NCBI GenBank assembly: GCA_965198855.1 | Contig: CBDAPZ010000001.1 | Span: 1,736,001-1,800,000 of the forward strand | Reading direction: 5' to 3' | DNA from: BOG-908 sp965198855 | GTDB taxonomy: Bacteria; Pseudomonadota; Alphaproteobacteria; Acetobacterales; Acetobacteraceae | DNA: 64,000 nt | Shown here: positions 38,280 to 46,348 of the stretch, piece by piece | Position numbering within the stretch: position 1 is the first letter of the stretch | How the letters are laid out: each line of letters begins with the position of its first letter | Notes under the pieces: model-generated | The model's input: the letters and a program-made list of their open reading frames with translations, nothing else | Told to the model about the DNA's origin: nothing | Database searches by the model: none | Made by a program: the position numbers and the translations under genes

Positions 38280-39362
38280 TCAGGCGGTCCTGAACAGGCT
38301 GCGCTGTTTAAAAAGCGGTGTGTCGAAGCTCATGGACTCGCCGCGATCATAAGCCAGGTGATAGCCTTGCAGCCGCTCCACATCTGCGCGCGCACCCAGG
38401 ATCAGCGGCACCTTCTGGTGTATATCCTCCGGCTCGATATCGAGCACCGGCACGCGTCCGGTGCTCGCTGCACCCCCCGCCTGTTCGATGATCATGGCGA
38501 TTGGGTTGGCTTCGGTCAGTAGATGCACATGGCCGAGCTTGCGTGGCTCACGCGTATCCCGCGGATGCAGGAACACGCCGCCACGCAGCAGAACGCGGTG
38601 CACTTCAGCGACGAGGCTATCGATCCAGCGAATGGTGCAAACGCCGCCATTCGGCTCGTCTCCACGCGCGGTATATTCGTGGACAAAGCGCCGTATCGGT
38701 TTCTCCCAGTGCGGCTCGATGGCAGAGTCGATGGACATTTCGCAGCCGTCCTGGGGCACGGACATATTCGGATGGGTGAGCGTGTAAGCGCCGGCGTCAC
38801 GATCAAGGGTAAATCCATGCACGCCCGCGCCGAGCGTGATGACCATCATCGCCAGCGGCCCGAACAACGCATAGCCCGCCGCCACCTGGCGTGACCCTGG
38901 CTGGCAGAAATGCTCCGGCCCGGGATCAGTCACGTCATCAGGCGCACGCAGCACCGAGAAGATGGTGCCGACGGTCAGGTCTACGTCCAGATTGGCAGCA
39001 CCATCCAACGGCGAGAACACGAGCATATAGCGTCCGCGAGGATATTCCTTCGGGATCTCATACGGCGCCTCAAGCGCCGAAGAAAGGATGCCGCAAAGCT
39101 GGCCTCCCCATTCGAAGGCACCGAGCATGATCTCGTTGGCCACGTCCAAAAGTTTTTTTTGCGGCTCACCCGGCACCACCACGCTCGTGGTCACGATCGC
39201 GCCCGGACTATCCAACGCACCTCGGCCAACAGCCGCGCCGATCAGCTTTGCGGTACGCTGGAGTTCGTTCAGGAGGGCAGCGAGTTCGGGATCATGCCCG
39301 CTGCCTTTTCGTCTAAGATCCTCTATGATGAACTTACTGAACGTCGTGCGACGGTAGGGCAT
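38280..39362 (-). CDS. cbbF: Fructose-1,6-bisphosphatase, class I
   Basis: A 360-residue FBPase of the class I, metal-dependent type. Metal-binding acids are in YMLVFSPLDGAANLDVDLTVGT near residue 115 (core SPLDGAANLD), and GGVFLHPRD and NPIAMIIEQAGGAAS (core EQAGG) are typical C-terminal motifs. In carbon-fixing bacteria this enzyme acts on fructose- and sedoheptulose-bisphosphate. It is two bases upstream of prk and about 65 bases downstream of cbbX. Confidence 0.94.
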   Translation of the reverse strand: MPYRRTTFSKFIIEDLRRKGSGHDPELAALLNELQRTAKLIGAAVGRGALDSPGAIVTTSVVVPGEPQKKLLDVANEIMLGAFEWGGQLCGILSSALEAPYEIPKEYPRGRYMLVFSPLDGAANLDVDLTVGTIFSVLRAPDDVTDPGPEHFCQPGSRQVAAGYALFGPLAMMVITLGAGVHGFTLDRDAGAYTLTHPNMSVPQDGCEMSIDSAIEPHWEKPIRRFVHEYTARGDEPNGGVCTIRWIDSLVAEVHRVLLRGGVFLHPRDTREPRKLGHVHLLTEANPIAMIIEQAGGAASTGRVPVLDIEPEDIHQKVPLILGARADVERLQGYHLAYDRGESMSFDTPLFKQRSLFRTA

Positions 39363-39427
39363 AATCGGCTTCCCCGGTAACTTCTCTTATCTGGCCGCCT
39401 TGCTTTCCGCCGCTGCGGGTCAGCAGC

Positions 39428-40327
39428 TCAGGTCGCTTCGGCAAACACTCGACTGGCTCTGATATCTGCACCCGTAATGGTCTGCAACGCCACACGGTCA
39501 AACGGCTTAGACCGATCGGCAAACAGCCGGTTTGCCTGACGCAGTCGTGCCCGGTCCAGCGCGTTTCGTATCGAGCGTGCGTTGGAAAAGCGCGGTTGCG
39601 TCATCCGCCGTGCGATATACGCGAGCAGCATTTCCTTAGCGTCGTCAGCCAGCATGTAGTGCATCTGGCTGAGCATGATCTGCGCGATCAGGAACAACTC
39701 TTCCTCGGAATAATCCGGAAAATCAATGTGGTGTGCAATACGTGATGCCATGCCGGGATTGGACTTGAAGAAGATGTCCATCCGATCCTTGTAGCCGGCG
39801 AGGATCACCACGAGGTCGTCACGGCGATCTTCCATCACCTGCAACAGGATCTCGATGGCTTCCTGACCGTAATCGCGTTCGTTTTCAGGTCTGTAAAGGT
39901 AGTAAGCCTCATCAATGAACAGCACGCCACCCATCGCCTTTTTCAAGACTTCCTTTGTCTTGGGCGCGGTATGACCGATATACTGCCCAACCAGATCGTC
40001 GCGTGAAACGGTCACCACATGGTTCCGTCGTATGTAGCCGAGCCGGTTGAGGATTTCCGCCATGCGTTGCGCCACCGAGGTCTTGCCGGTGCCAGGATTG
40101 CCGGTGAAGCACATGTGCAGCGAGGGCGGTTCGGCCTGCAGCCCAAGGCTTCGCCGCGCGGTTTCTACCAGCAGAAGTGCCGCTACTTCGCGAATACGGG
40201 TCTTGACCGGAACAAGGCCAACAAGCTCGCGTTCCAGTGTCTCGATGACGTCGCCGACATTGCTGCGCTGATAGAATTCCTCAAGATCAACCGTCACTGG
40301 CGGGTCAGTCTCAACATAGTCGGTCAT
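39428..40327 (-). CDS. cbbX: RuBisCO activase CbbX
   Basis: A 299-residue AAA+ protein of the red-type RuBisCO activase family. It pulls on the large-subunit C-terminus to release inhibitory sugar phosphates. Walker A is GNPGTGKTS near residue 79, Walker B is VLFIDEAYYLY near residue 136, and the pore/sensor region IGHTAPKTKE is between them. The C-terminal part with SNARSIRNALDRARLRQANR (core RNALDRARLRQA) is family-typical. It forms an ATGA overlap with the rpe stop. Confidence 0.95.
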   Translation of the reverse strand: MTDYVETDPPVTVDLEEFYQRSNVGDVIETLERELVGLVPVKTRIREVAALLLVETARRSLGLQAEPPSLHMCFTGNPGTGKTSVAQRMAEILNRLGYIRRNHVVTVSRDDLVGQYIGHTAPKTKEVLKKAMGGVLFIDEAYYLYRPENERDYGQEAIEILLQVMEDRRDDLVVILAGYKDRMDIFFKSNPGMASRIAHHIDFPDYSEEELFLIAQIMLSQMHYMLADDAKEMLLAYIARRMTQPRFSNARSIRNALDRARLRQANRLFADRSKPFDRVALQTITGADIRASRVFAEAT

Positions 40328-41049
40328 GCCGCTTTCCTCTGCGCGCCGCAGGCATCCAATTCACGACGCAGAGCTCCCACCACGTTGCGATAAAACCCGT
40401 CAGCATCAGGCGAACCAAAGATCGCCGACCCAGCCACGAACGTGTCCACGCCTGCTTCGGCCACTTCACGAATGTTGTCGGTCTTGATGCCGCCATCGAT
40501 CTCCAGCCAGATCGGCTGCCCGCCGCGCGCGACGTGCTCGTCTATGCGCTTGCGCACCGCCCTCGCCTTGTTCAGCGTCTCCGGTATGAAAGCCTGGCCG
40601 CCAAAGCCGGGATTGACCGACATCAGCAGGATCAGATCCAGGCGCCCCATCACATGATCGAGCACCGAAAGCGGTGTGGCCGGATTCAGAACCAAACCCG
40701 CTCGGCAGCCTTTCTCGCGTATCAGCGAAAGGGACCGATCGATATGTTGCGAGGCTTCGGGATGGAACGAGATGATATCGGCGCCCGCTTCCGCAAACAT
40801 GGGTATCAGCGCATCGACCGGTTTTACCATCAGATGCACATCAAGCACCGCCTTCGTGCGCGGGCGCAGCGCCCGGCACACAACAGGCCCGAAGGTCAAG
40901 TTGGGGACGTAATGGTTGTCCATTACGTCCACATGCACCACGTCCGCACCGGACGCGATCACGCGATCCACCTCCTCGCCCAGCCTGGCAAAGTCTGCCG
41001 ACAGGATCGAAGGGGCGATGCGCAAGGGTGGCACAGCCAACTCCCGCAT
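40324..41049 (-). CDS. cbbE: Ribulose-phosphate 3-epimerase
   Basis: A 241-residue (beta/alpha)8 metalloenzyme interconverting ribulose and xylulose 5-phosphate. APSILSADFARLGEEV near residue 12, the metal-binding DVMDNHYVPNLTFGP, and the phosphate-site stretch VNPGFGGQAFIPETL near residue 148 are intact. In this operon it sits between cbbS and cbbX, where it would feed the regenerative phase. It is one of the few cbb orders with rpe directly after cbbS. Confidence 0.95.
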   Translation of the reverse strand: MRELAVPPLRIAPSILSADFARLGEEVDRVIASGADVVHVDVMDNHYVPNLTFGPVVCRALRPRTKAVLDVHLMVKPVDALIPMFAEAGADIISFHPEASQHIDRSLSLIREKGCRAGLVLNPATPLSVLDHVMGRLDLILLMSVNPGFGGQAFIPETLNKARAVRKRIDEHVARGGQPIWLEIDGGIKTDNIREVAEAGVDTFVAGSAIFGSPDADGFYRNVVGALRRELDACGAQRKAA

Positions 41050-41051
41050 GT

Positions 41052-41474
41052 TTACAGCGCCGTGTCTTGTTGCGGCGCACGCGCGGTCGAGTGGCTACGC
41101 AGCGTATAATGCTGGCTGCGCCCGACGCCATCCTGCCGCACGAGTTCGAAACCCGGTTCGAACGCCGGGCGCTGTACCATGAAGGACATACGCACGCTTT
41201 CCCAACCCTTTTTCGAATCGAACGCCATAACCTTTACGTAGCTGCCGGGATGTTCCGCCCGGCAGGAGTCGAGTTCCATCATCACCCCGGCTGGATCCCT
41301 CAGGTCGAACATCGGGTTGCCGAACATCGACCAGAACGAGTTACGCGGATGCGGATCGTCCGTATATTCGATCGCCACCGACCAACCATTGTTCAGAGCG
41401 TACTCAACCTGCTTCTTGATTTCCGCCTCGGTAAGATCCGGCAAAAACGAAAACTGCCCCTGTGTAACTTTCAT
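41052..41474 (-). CDS. cbbS: RuBisCO small subunit
   Basis: A 140-residue form I small subunit of the red type: the N-terminus KVTQGQFSFLPDLTEAEI, the core YTDDPHPRNSFWSMFGNPMF (20 residues) and the long C-terminal beta-hairpin extension (SVRMSFMVQRPAFEPGFEL, core FMVQRPAFEPG) that red-type proteins have and green-type ones lack. The ATG at 41474 has AAGGAGG five bases upstream; an ATG three bases earlier is too near to that site. It lies between cbbL and rpe. Confidence 0.94.
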   Translation of the reverse strand: MKVTQGQFSFLPDLTEAEIKKQVEYALNNGWSVAIEYTDDPHPRNSFWSMFGNPMFDLRDPAGVMMELDSCRAEHPGSYVKVMAFDSKKGWESVRMSFMVQRPAFEPGFELVRQDGVGRSQHYTLRSHSTARAPQQDTAL

Positions 41475-41490
41475 CATATCCTCCTTGAAA

Positions 41491-41528
41491 CAAAAGTTTA
41501 TTGGTTCTTTTTAAAAAAGAACTTCTTC
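41491..41528. repeat. GGTTC-hairpin repeat (copy C), cbbL-cbbS spacer
   Basis: On the plus strand it begins AAAAGTTTATTGGTTC and forms GTTCTTTTT/AAAAAAGAAC with a very small loop. It fills the 57-base spacer between the cbbL stop and the cbbS start, a place where most of its relatives have none. It could affect the balance of the two subunit mRNAs. Confidence 0.75.
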
Positions 41529-41531
41529 CCT

Positions 41532-42995
41532 TCACGAAGCAGTTGGCGTCGGCACACAATCCACAGAGTCGGTAGACGCATAGTTGAATGTCACGTCTTT
41601 CCACGTATCGAGTGCAGCGCGCAGAGGCCGGCACCATTTGCCTGCTTCAGCCAGGATCTGCGGACCTTCGTTCCAGATGTCACGGCCTTCGTTACGTGCC
41701 TTGACCATAGTCTCAAGTGCCACGCGGTTTGCGATCGCGCCGGCCTGGATACCATCCGGATGGCCGATCGTGCCGCCGCCGAACTGCAGGATGACATCTT
41801 CACCAAGATAGGTGAGCAGCTGATGCATCTGGCCGGCGTGGATGCCGCCGGAAGCGACCGGCATCAGTTTCTTCAGGCTCGCCCAGGGTTGATCGAAGAA
41901 CAGACCGCGCGAGAGGTCTTTCGGCACATGGTTCTCACGGCAGGTGTCATAGATACCGCCGATCACCGCCGGATCGCCTTCAAGCTTGCCGACCACGGTG
42001 CCTGCATGGATGTGATCCACGCCGGCCATACGCATCCATTTCGCGATCACGCGAAACGAGACACCGTGATTTTTCTGGCGCGTATAGGTGGAGTGGCCCG
42101 CACGATGGAGATGCAGGATCATGTCATTCTTGCGGGCCCATTTCGCCATCGACTGGATTGCGGTGTAGCCGATCACGAGATCGATCATGATAATGCAGCT
42201 GCCGAGGTCCCGCGCAAATTCCGCACGCTCGTACATATCTTCCATAGTCGCCCCGGTAACGTTCAGGTAAGTACCTTTCATCTCCCCGGTCTCAGCCATC
42301 GCCTTGTTGACGCCCTCCATGCAGTACAGGAAGCGATCGCGCCAATGCATGAATGGCTGAGAGTTAATGTTCTCATCGTCTTTCGTAAAGTCGAGACCGC
42401 CTTTCAGCGCCTCATACACCACGCGGCCATAGTTACGGCCCGACAGACCCAGTTTCGGTTTCATGGTGGCGCCAAGAAGCGGCCGCCCGAACACGTTCAG
42501 CCGCTCACGCTCAACCACGATCCCCGTTGCCGGGCCCTGAAAGGTTTTGAGGTAATGCGCCGGGATGCGCATATCCTCGAGCCGAAGCGCCTTGAGCGGC
42601 TTGAAGCCGAACACGTTGCCGATGATCGAAGCGGTCAGGTTCGAAATTGAGCCTTCCTCGAACAAATCGAGGTCATAGGCGATGTAGGCGAACCACTGGC
42701 CTTCCTGGCCCGGCACCGGCTCAACCTTGTAGGCTTTCGCTCGGTAGTATTCGCTGTCCGTCAGGCGATCCGTCCAGACGACGGTCCATGTCGCCGTCGA
42801 GCTCTCGCCGGCAACGGCCGCTGCAGCCTCTTCCGGATCAACACCATCCTGCGGGCTGATGCGGAAACATGCGAGCACATCAGTATCTTTTGGCTCGTAA
42901 TCAGGCTCCCAGTAGCCCATCTGGCGGTATTTAAGCACGCCGGAGCGATAGCGCTCCTTCATATCCGTAATCTTGACGTCGGCACCCGTGTCCAT
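41532..42995 (-). CDS. cbbL: RuBisCO large subunit (form I, red type)
   Basis: A 487-residue ribulose-1,5-bisphosphate carboxylase/oxygenase subunit that fixes CO2. The activation lysine region GGLDFTKDDENINSQPF is near residue 195, the loop-6 region GTVVGKLEGDPAVI near residue 330, and LLGATMKPKLGLS near residue 170. The N-terminus MDTGADVKITDMKERYRSGV and length mark form IC/ID. I start at 42995 because GGGAGG lies 6 bases before it; an earlier ATG at 43097 lies inside the promoter region. It is the first gene of the cbb operon. Confidence 0.97.
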   Translation of the reverse strand: MDTGADVKITDMKERYRSGVLKYRQMGYWEPDYEPKDTDVLACFRISPQDGVDPEEAAAAVAGESSTATWTVVWTDRLTDSEYYRAKAYKVEPVPGQEGQWFAYIAYDLDLFEEGSISNLTASIIGNVFGFKPLKALRLEDMRIPAHYLKTFQGPATGIVVERERLNVFGRPLLGATMKPKLGLSGRNYGRVVYEALKGGLDFTKDDENINSQPFMHWRDRFLYCMEGVNKAMAETGEMKGTYLNVTGATMEDMYERAEFARDLGSCIIMIDLVIGYTAIQSMAKWARKNDMILHLHRAGHSTYTRQKNHGVSFRVIAKWMRMAGVDHIHAGTVVGKLEGDPAVIGGIYDTCRENHVPKDLSRGLFFDQPWASLKKLMPVASGGIHAGQMHQLLTYLGEDVILQFGGGTIGHPDGIQAGAIANRVALETMVKARNEGRDIWNEGPQILAEAGKWCRPLRAALDTWKDVTFNYASTDSVDCVPTPTAS

Positions 42996-43072
42996 CGTTC
43001 GCCTCCCTTCGATCACCGTCATTGTCGGCGTCGTTGGAATGACCCTATCGCCCTCGACATTGAAAAGGGAAA

Positions 43073-43085
43073 CAAATAAGATTTG
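43073..43085. promoter_or_regulatory. Candidate CbbR-binding palindrome
   Basis: CAAATAAGATTTG is an inverted repeat (CAAAT-3-ATTTG) with the T-N11-A outline of LysR-type operators. It lies between cbbR and cbbL, 34 bases before the cbbR start and about 80 bases upstream of cbbL. Position and symmetry support an operator; no published match was checked. Confidence 0.45.
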
Positions 43086-43118
43086 CGCTATTGCCAAGGC
43101 ATCCCTTGTTAGGCATCG

Positions 43119-44060
43119 ATGCGTAACGTAACCGTCCGCCAGTTACAGATGTTTGTCGGTGCCGCAGATGCGGCCTCCTTCGCACGTGCAGCAGAGATTT
43201 TGCACGTTTCGCCAGCAGCGGTTTCTTTCCAGATCAAACAGATAGAAGACATGAGCGGCTTCGCCTTGTTCGAACGCATCGGCAAACGCGTAGCCCTCAC
43301 CGATGCAGGACACACCCTGCTCACCTATGCCCGTATCGTGTTGCAAGCACTGCACGATTCCGATCGAGCCCTCATGTCACTTCGTGGTGTACTGGGTGGA
43401 AGGGTAACGTTGGGAGCAGTTTCTACCGCGAAATATATCGTCCCGCATGTTCTGGCGCGTTTTCAGACCGCTCATCCGGGGATCGCCATCAATTTGCGGT
43501 TCGGTAATCGTGAGCAAATCGCCGATGCACTCGAGCGCGGCGAGATCGACCTGGCGGTAATGGGACGGCCAAACGATGATGCGGATGTCGTGGCGACTGA
43601 ATTTGCTGTGCACCCCTCGGTGATGATCGCCGCAGTCGACCACCCGTTTGCAAAAGCGCCTTCGCTGGCCATCAAGGATTTGGTGGCAGAGCGACTCATT
43701 ACCCGCGAAGAGGGCTCCGGCACGCGATTGTTGATGGAGCAGGCCTGCCTCGCGGCAGGATATACGCCGCGAATCGGGATGACGACGGACAGCAATGAAA
43801 CGATAAAACAGGCGGTGATGGCCCAAATGGGCATCGCGGTAATATCGCGCCACACAATCGGACTGGAGCTTGCCTTAGGGCTAATGCGCACGTTGCCGGT
43901 TGAAGGATTCCCTGTGCTGCGCGCGTGGTTTGTGGTGCGAAGGCGATCGATGCCGATGATGCCGGGGCATCTGCAACTACAGAATTTTTTAGCAGAAAAT
44001 GGTCAGGCGGTAATCGATGGATTAGAGAAAGGCTATTTGCGCGCCGCTAACCGCGGTTAG
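43119..44060 (+). CDS. cbbR: LysR-family transcriptional activator of the cbb operon
   Basis: A 313-residue LTTR. The winged helix-turn-helix occupies residues about 5-65 (FVGAADAASFARAAEILHVS, VSFQIKQIE), followed by the linker helix and the two-lobe effector domain with GVLGGRVTLGAVSTAKYIVP near residue 92. Divergent placement immediately upstream of cbbL is the standard CbbR arrangement, so control of this operon by a Calvin-cycle metabolite is likely. The 3' end overlaps the convergent cbbY by four bases. Confidence 0.93.
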   Translation: MRNVTVRQLQMFVGAADAASFARAAEILHVSPAAVSFQIKQIEDMSGFALFERIGKRVALTDAGHTLLTYARIVLQALHDSDRALMSLRGVLGGRVTLGAVSTAKYIVPHVLARFQTAHPGIAINLRFGNREQIADALERGEIDLAVMGRPNDDADVVATEFAVHPSVMIAAVDHPFAKAPSLAIKDLVAERLITREEGSGTRLLMEQACLAAGYTPRIGMTTDSNETIKQAVMAQMGIAVISRHTIGLELALGLMRTLPVEGFPVLRAWFVVRRRSMPMMPGHLQLQNFLAENGQAVIDGLEKGYLRAANRG

Positions 44061-44752
44061 GCTTCATTAAACCAAGTGGTAATGGAGGTGATGTCCAGCG
44101 GGTTTGTCTCCGGCTGCACAATGCGGAGCGCGCCCGGGAAGGGGCCAGTGCCACCGTAGACGCTCGTGGTGATAATACACGCTAGGTCGGCAGCCTGGGC
44201 GCTGCGCAGGCCGTTCAAAGTGTCTTCGATCGCAACACAGTTTTCCGGGTCCAGGCTGAGACGTTGAATGGCGAGATTATAGATGTCGGGGGCGGGTTTT
44301 TTGGCGCCCACCTCGTCGCCGGCGGCGATCACTTCGAATGGATTTTGGGTGAGAGTGGCGCGAAGGAGCGCATCCACGTTTGCACGGCTTGTGGTGGTGG
44401 CGACCGCAAGCCGAATGCCGGCTGCGGTCGCTTCCTCCAGAATGGCTTTGACGCCGGGCCGAAGTGTTATCCCGCCGCTGTCGACTATCGCGGTGTAGCG
44501 CGTTGTCTTGTCGGCGTGGAGGGCGGCTATCGTTGCTGTGTCCAGCGCCGGCTTTACAGCGTAGGTGTCGATGTAGTGGCGTATGCGTTCCTTGCCGCCG
44601 GTGACTTCGAGCAATCGGCCGTAGAGAGCCTGATCCCAGTCCCACGGGATTCCCGCGGCGATAAAAGCCTCGTTGAAGGCGCGGCGGTGGAGTTCCTCGG
44701 TCTCCGCCAGCGTGCCGTCAACGTCGAAGATCAGGGCCTGGAGTTTTGGCAT
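44057..44752 (-). CDS. cbbY: CbbY-family sugar-bisphosphate phosphatase
   Basis: A 231-residue HAD hydrolase with a cap domain. FDVDGTLAETEELHRRAFNEAF (core DVDGTLAETE, near residue 8) contains the nucleophile and the CbbY-specific residues after it; TTTSRANVDALL and GDEVGAKKPAPDIY are the following motifs. CbbY family members remove xylulose 1,5-bisphosphate, a RuBisCO misfire product, and the position beside the cbb cluster fits. I start at 44752 (MPKLQALIFD), the usual beginning; the frame upstream has 12 extra residues. Confidence 0.9.
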   Translation of the reverse strand: MPKLQALIFDVDGTLAETEELHRRAFNEAFIAAGIPWDWDQALYGRLLEVTGGKERIRHYIDTYAVKPALDTATIAALHADKTTRYTAIVDSGGITLRPGVKAILEEATAAGIRLAVATTTSRANVDALLRATLTQNPFEVIAAGDEVGAKKPAPDIYNLAIQRLSLDPENCVAIEDTLNGLRSAQAADLACIITTSVYGGTGPFPGALRIVQPETNPLDITSITTWFNEA

Positions 44753-44756
44753 TGTG

Positions 44757-46343
44757 TCAGAACGCCAATGCGGTGGCTTGCATGACAAGGGGGAGGCTGC
44801 GGACTTCGGTCAGGACAGCTTCGCTGACGGGTTCGTCGACAGAGATGAGGCAGATGGCGTCGCCGCTGGCGGAGGCACGGCCCAGGTGGAAGGTGGCGAT
44901 ATTGATGCCGTGGCGCGCGAAGGTTTCACCAACCTTGCCGATGAAACCTGGTTTGTCCTGGTTGGTGACGTAGAGCATGTGAGGGCTGAAATCGGCCTCG
45001 ACCTTGATGCCCTTGATCTCGACCAGGCGCGGCTGGTTGCCGGCGAACAAGGTACCGGAAACGGTGCGGGAGCCGCGATCGGTGGTGACAGTGATGCGGA
45101 CTAGGGTTTGGTATTCGCTCGGACGGTCATGGGCAGTTTCGGAGACGTCGATGCCGTGCTCGCGGGCAGCAATGGGGGCGTTGACCATGTTCACACCGGC
45201 GAGGACCGGGGTGAGAAGGCCGGCCAGGGCGGCGGCGGTCAGAGGTTTTTGGTTGAGGGCGGCGACGGCGCCTTCGTAGTCGATGGCGATCTTGCGGATG
45301 ACGCCATCCTGCGAGCGGGTGAGTTGGCCGGCAAAGGCGCCGAGACGCTGGACCAACTCCATGTAGGGACGCAAGCGGGGAGCGTCTTCGGCAGAGACGG
45401 AGGCGGTGTTAATGGCGTTGGTGACTGCGCCGGTGAGGAGAAAGTCACTGATCTGTTCTGCAACTTGCAGGGCGACGTTTTCTTGGGCTTCGTTGGTGGC
45501 AGCGCCGAGATGGGGAGTGCAAACGACGTTTTCGAAGGCGTAAAGCGGGCTCTCCTTGGCGGGCTCGGTTTCGAACACGTCCAGCGCGGCGCCGCCGACC
45601 TGGCCGCTGGTCAGCGCGGCGGCAAGAGCTGCTTCGTCGATGAGGCCGCCACGGGCGCAGTTGATGATGCGGACACCCTTTTTGCATTTTGCCAGTGTTT
45701 CAGCCGAGAGAATGCTGCGGGTGGCGTCGGTGAGCGGGGTGTGCAGGGTGATGAAGTCGGCGCGGGCGAGGAGGTCGGCGAGCTCGAGTTTTTCTACCCC
45801 AATCTCAAGGGCGCGTTTTTCAGACAAGTAGGGGTCGTAGGCGACGACGCGCATGTGGAGGCCTTGGGCACGGTCGGCGACGATGGAGCCGATGTTGCCG
45901 GCGCCGATCAGGCCCAACACCTTGCCGGTGAGCTCGGTGCCCATGAAACGGTTCTTTTCCCATTTGCCGGCCTTGGTGGAGGCGGTGGCTTCGGGGATCT
46001 GACGGGCCAAGGCGAACATCATGGCGATGGCGTGTTCGGCGGTGGTGATGGAGTTGCCGTGCGGGGTGTTCATGACGATGACGCCGCGGGCGGTGGCGGA
46101 TTTGAGATCGACGTTGTCGACGCCGATGCCGGCGCGGCCTACCACTTTGAGGTTGGTGGCGACGTCCAGCAGCTCTTTCGTCACCTTGGTGTTGGAGCGG
46201 ATGGCGAGGCCATCGTAGTCGCCGATGATCTCGCGGAGTTCGGCGGGTGTGAGGCCGGGTTTGACGTCGACGTCGATGCCGCGGTTGCGGAAGATGGCGA
46301 CGGCTTCGGGCGACAATTTGTCGCTGATGAGGACTTTGGGCAT
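44757..46343 (-). CDS. serA: D-3-phosphoglycerate dehydrogenase
   Basis: A 528-residue enzyme for the first step of serine synthesis, oxidising 3-phosphoglycerate with NAD. The Rossmann motif is GLIGAGNIGSIVADRAQG near residue 145, substrate/NAD residues lie in INCARGGLIDEAAL, and the intervening domain and C-terminal ACT domain (VTNQDKPGFIGKVGETFARHG, core NQDKPGFIG) are present, so allosteric control by serine is plausible. It follows serC with a 5-base gap. The coding strand here is C-rich, unlike genes before 44 kb. Confidence 0.96.
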   Translation of the reverse strand: MPKVLISDKLSPEAVAIFRNRGIDVDVKPGLTPAELREIIGDYDGLAIRSNTKVTKELLDVATNLKVVGRAGIGVDNVDLKSATARGVIVMNTPHGNSITTAEHAIAMMFALARQIPEATASTKAGKWEKNRFMGTELTGKVLGLIGAGNIGSIVADRAQGLHMRVVAYDPYLSEKRALEIGVEKLELADLLARADFITLHTPLTDATRSILSAETLAKCKKGVRIINCARGGLIDEAALAAALTSGQVGGAALDVFETEPAKESPLYAFENVVCTPHLGAATNEAQENVALQVAEQISDFLLTGAVTNAINTASVSAEDAPRLRPYMELVQRLGAFAGQLTRSQDGVIRKIAIDYEGAVAALNQKPLTAAALAGLLTPVLAGVNMVNAPIAAREHGIDVSETAHDRPSEYQTLVRITVTTDRGSRTVSGTLFAGNQPRLVEIKGIKVEADFSPHMLYVTNQDKPGFIGKVGETFARHGINIATFHLGRASASGDAICLISVDEPVSEAVLTEVRSLPLVMQATALAF

Positions 46344-46348
46344 GTGGC

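Noticed and set aside
43500..44100. Replication origin at the skew reversal
   Set aside because: No dnaA, no DnaA-box cluster and no AT-rich unwinding region were visible; only the composition change is reported.
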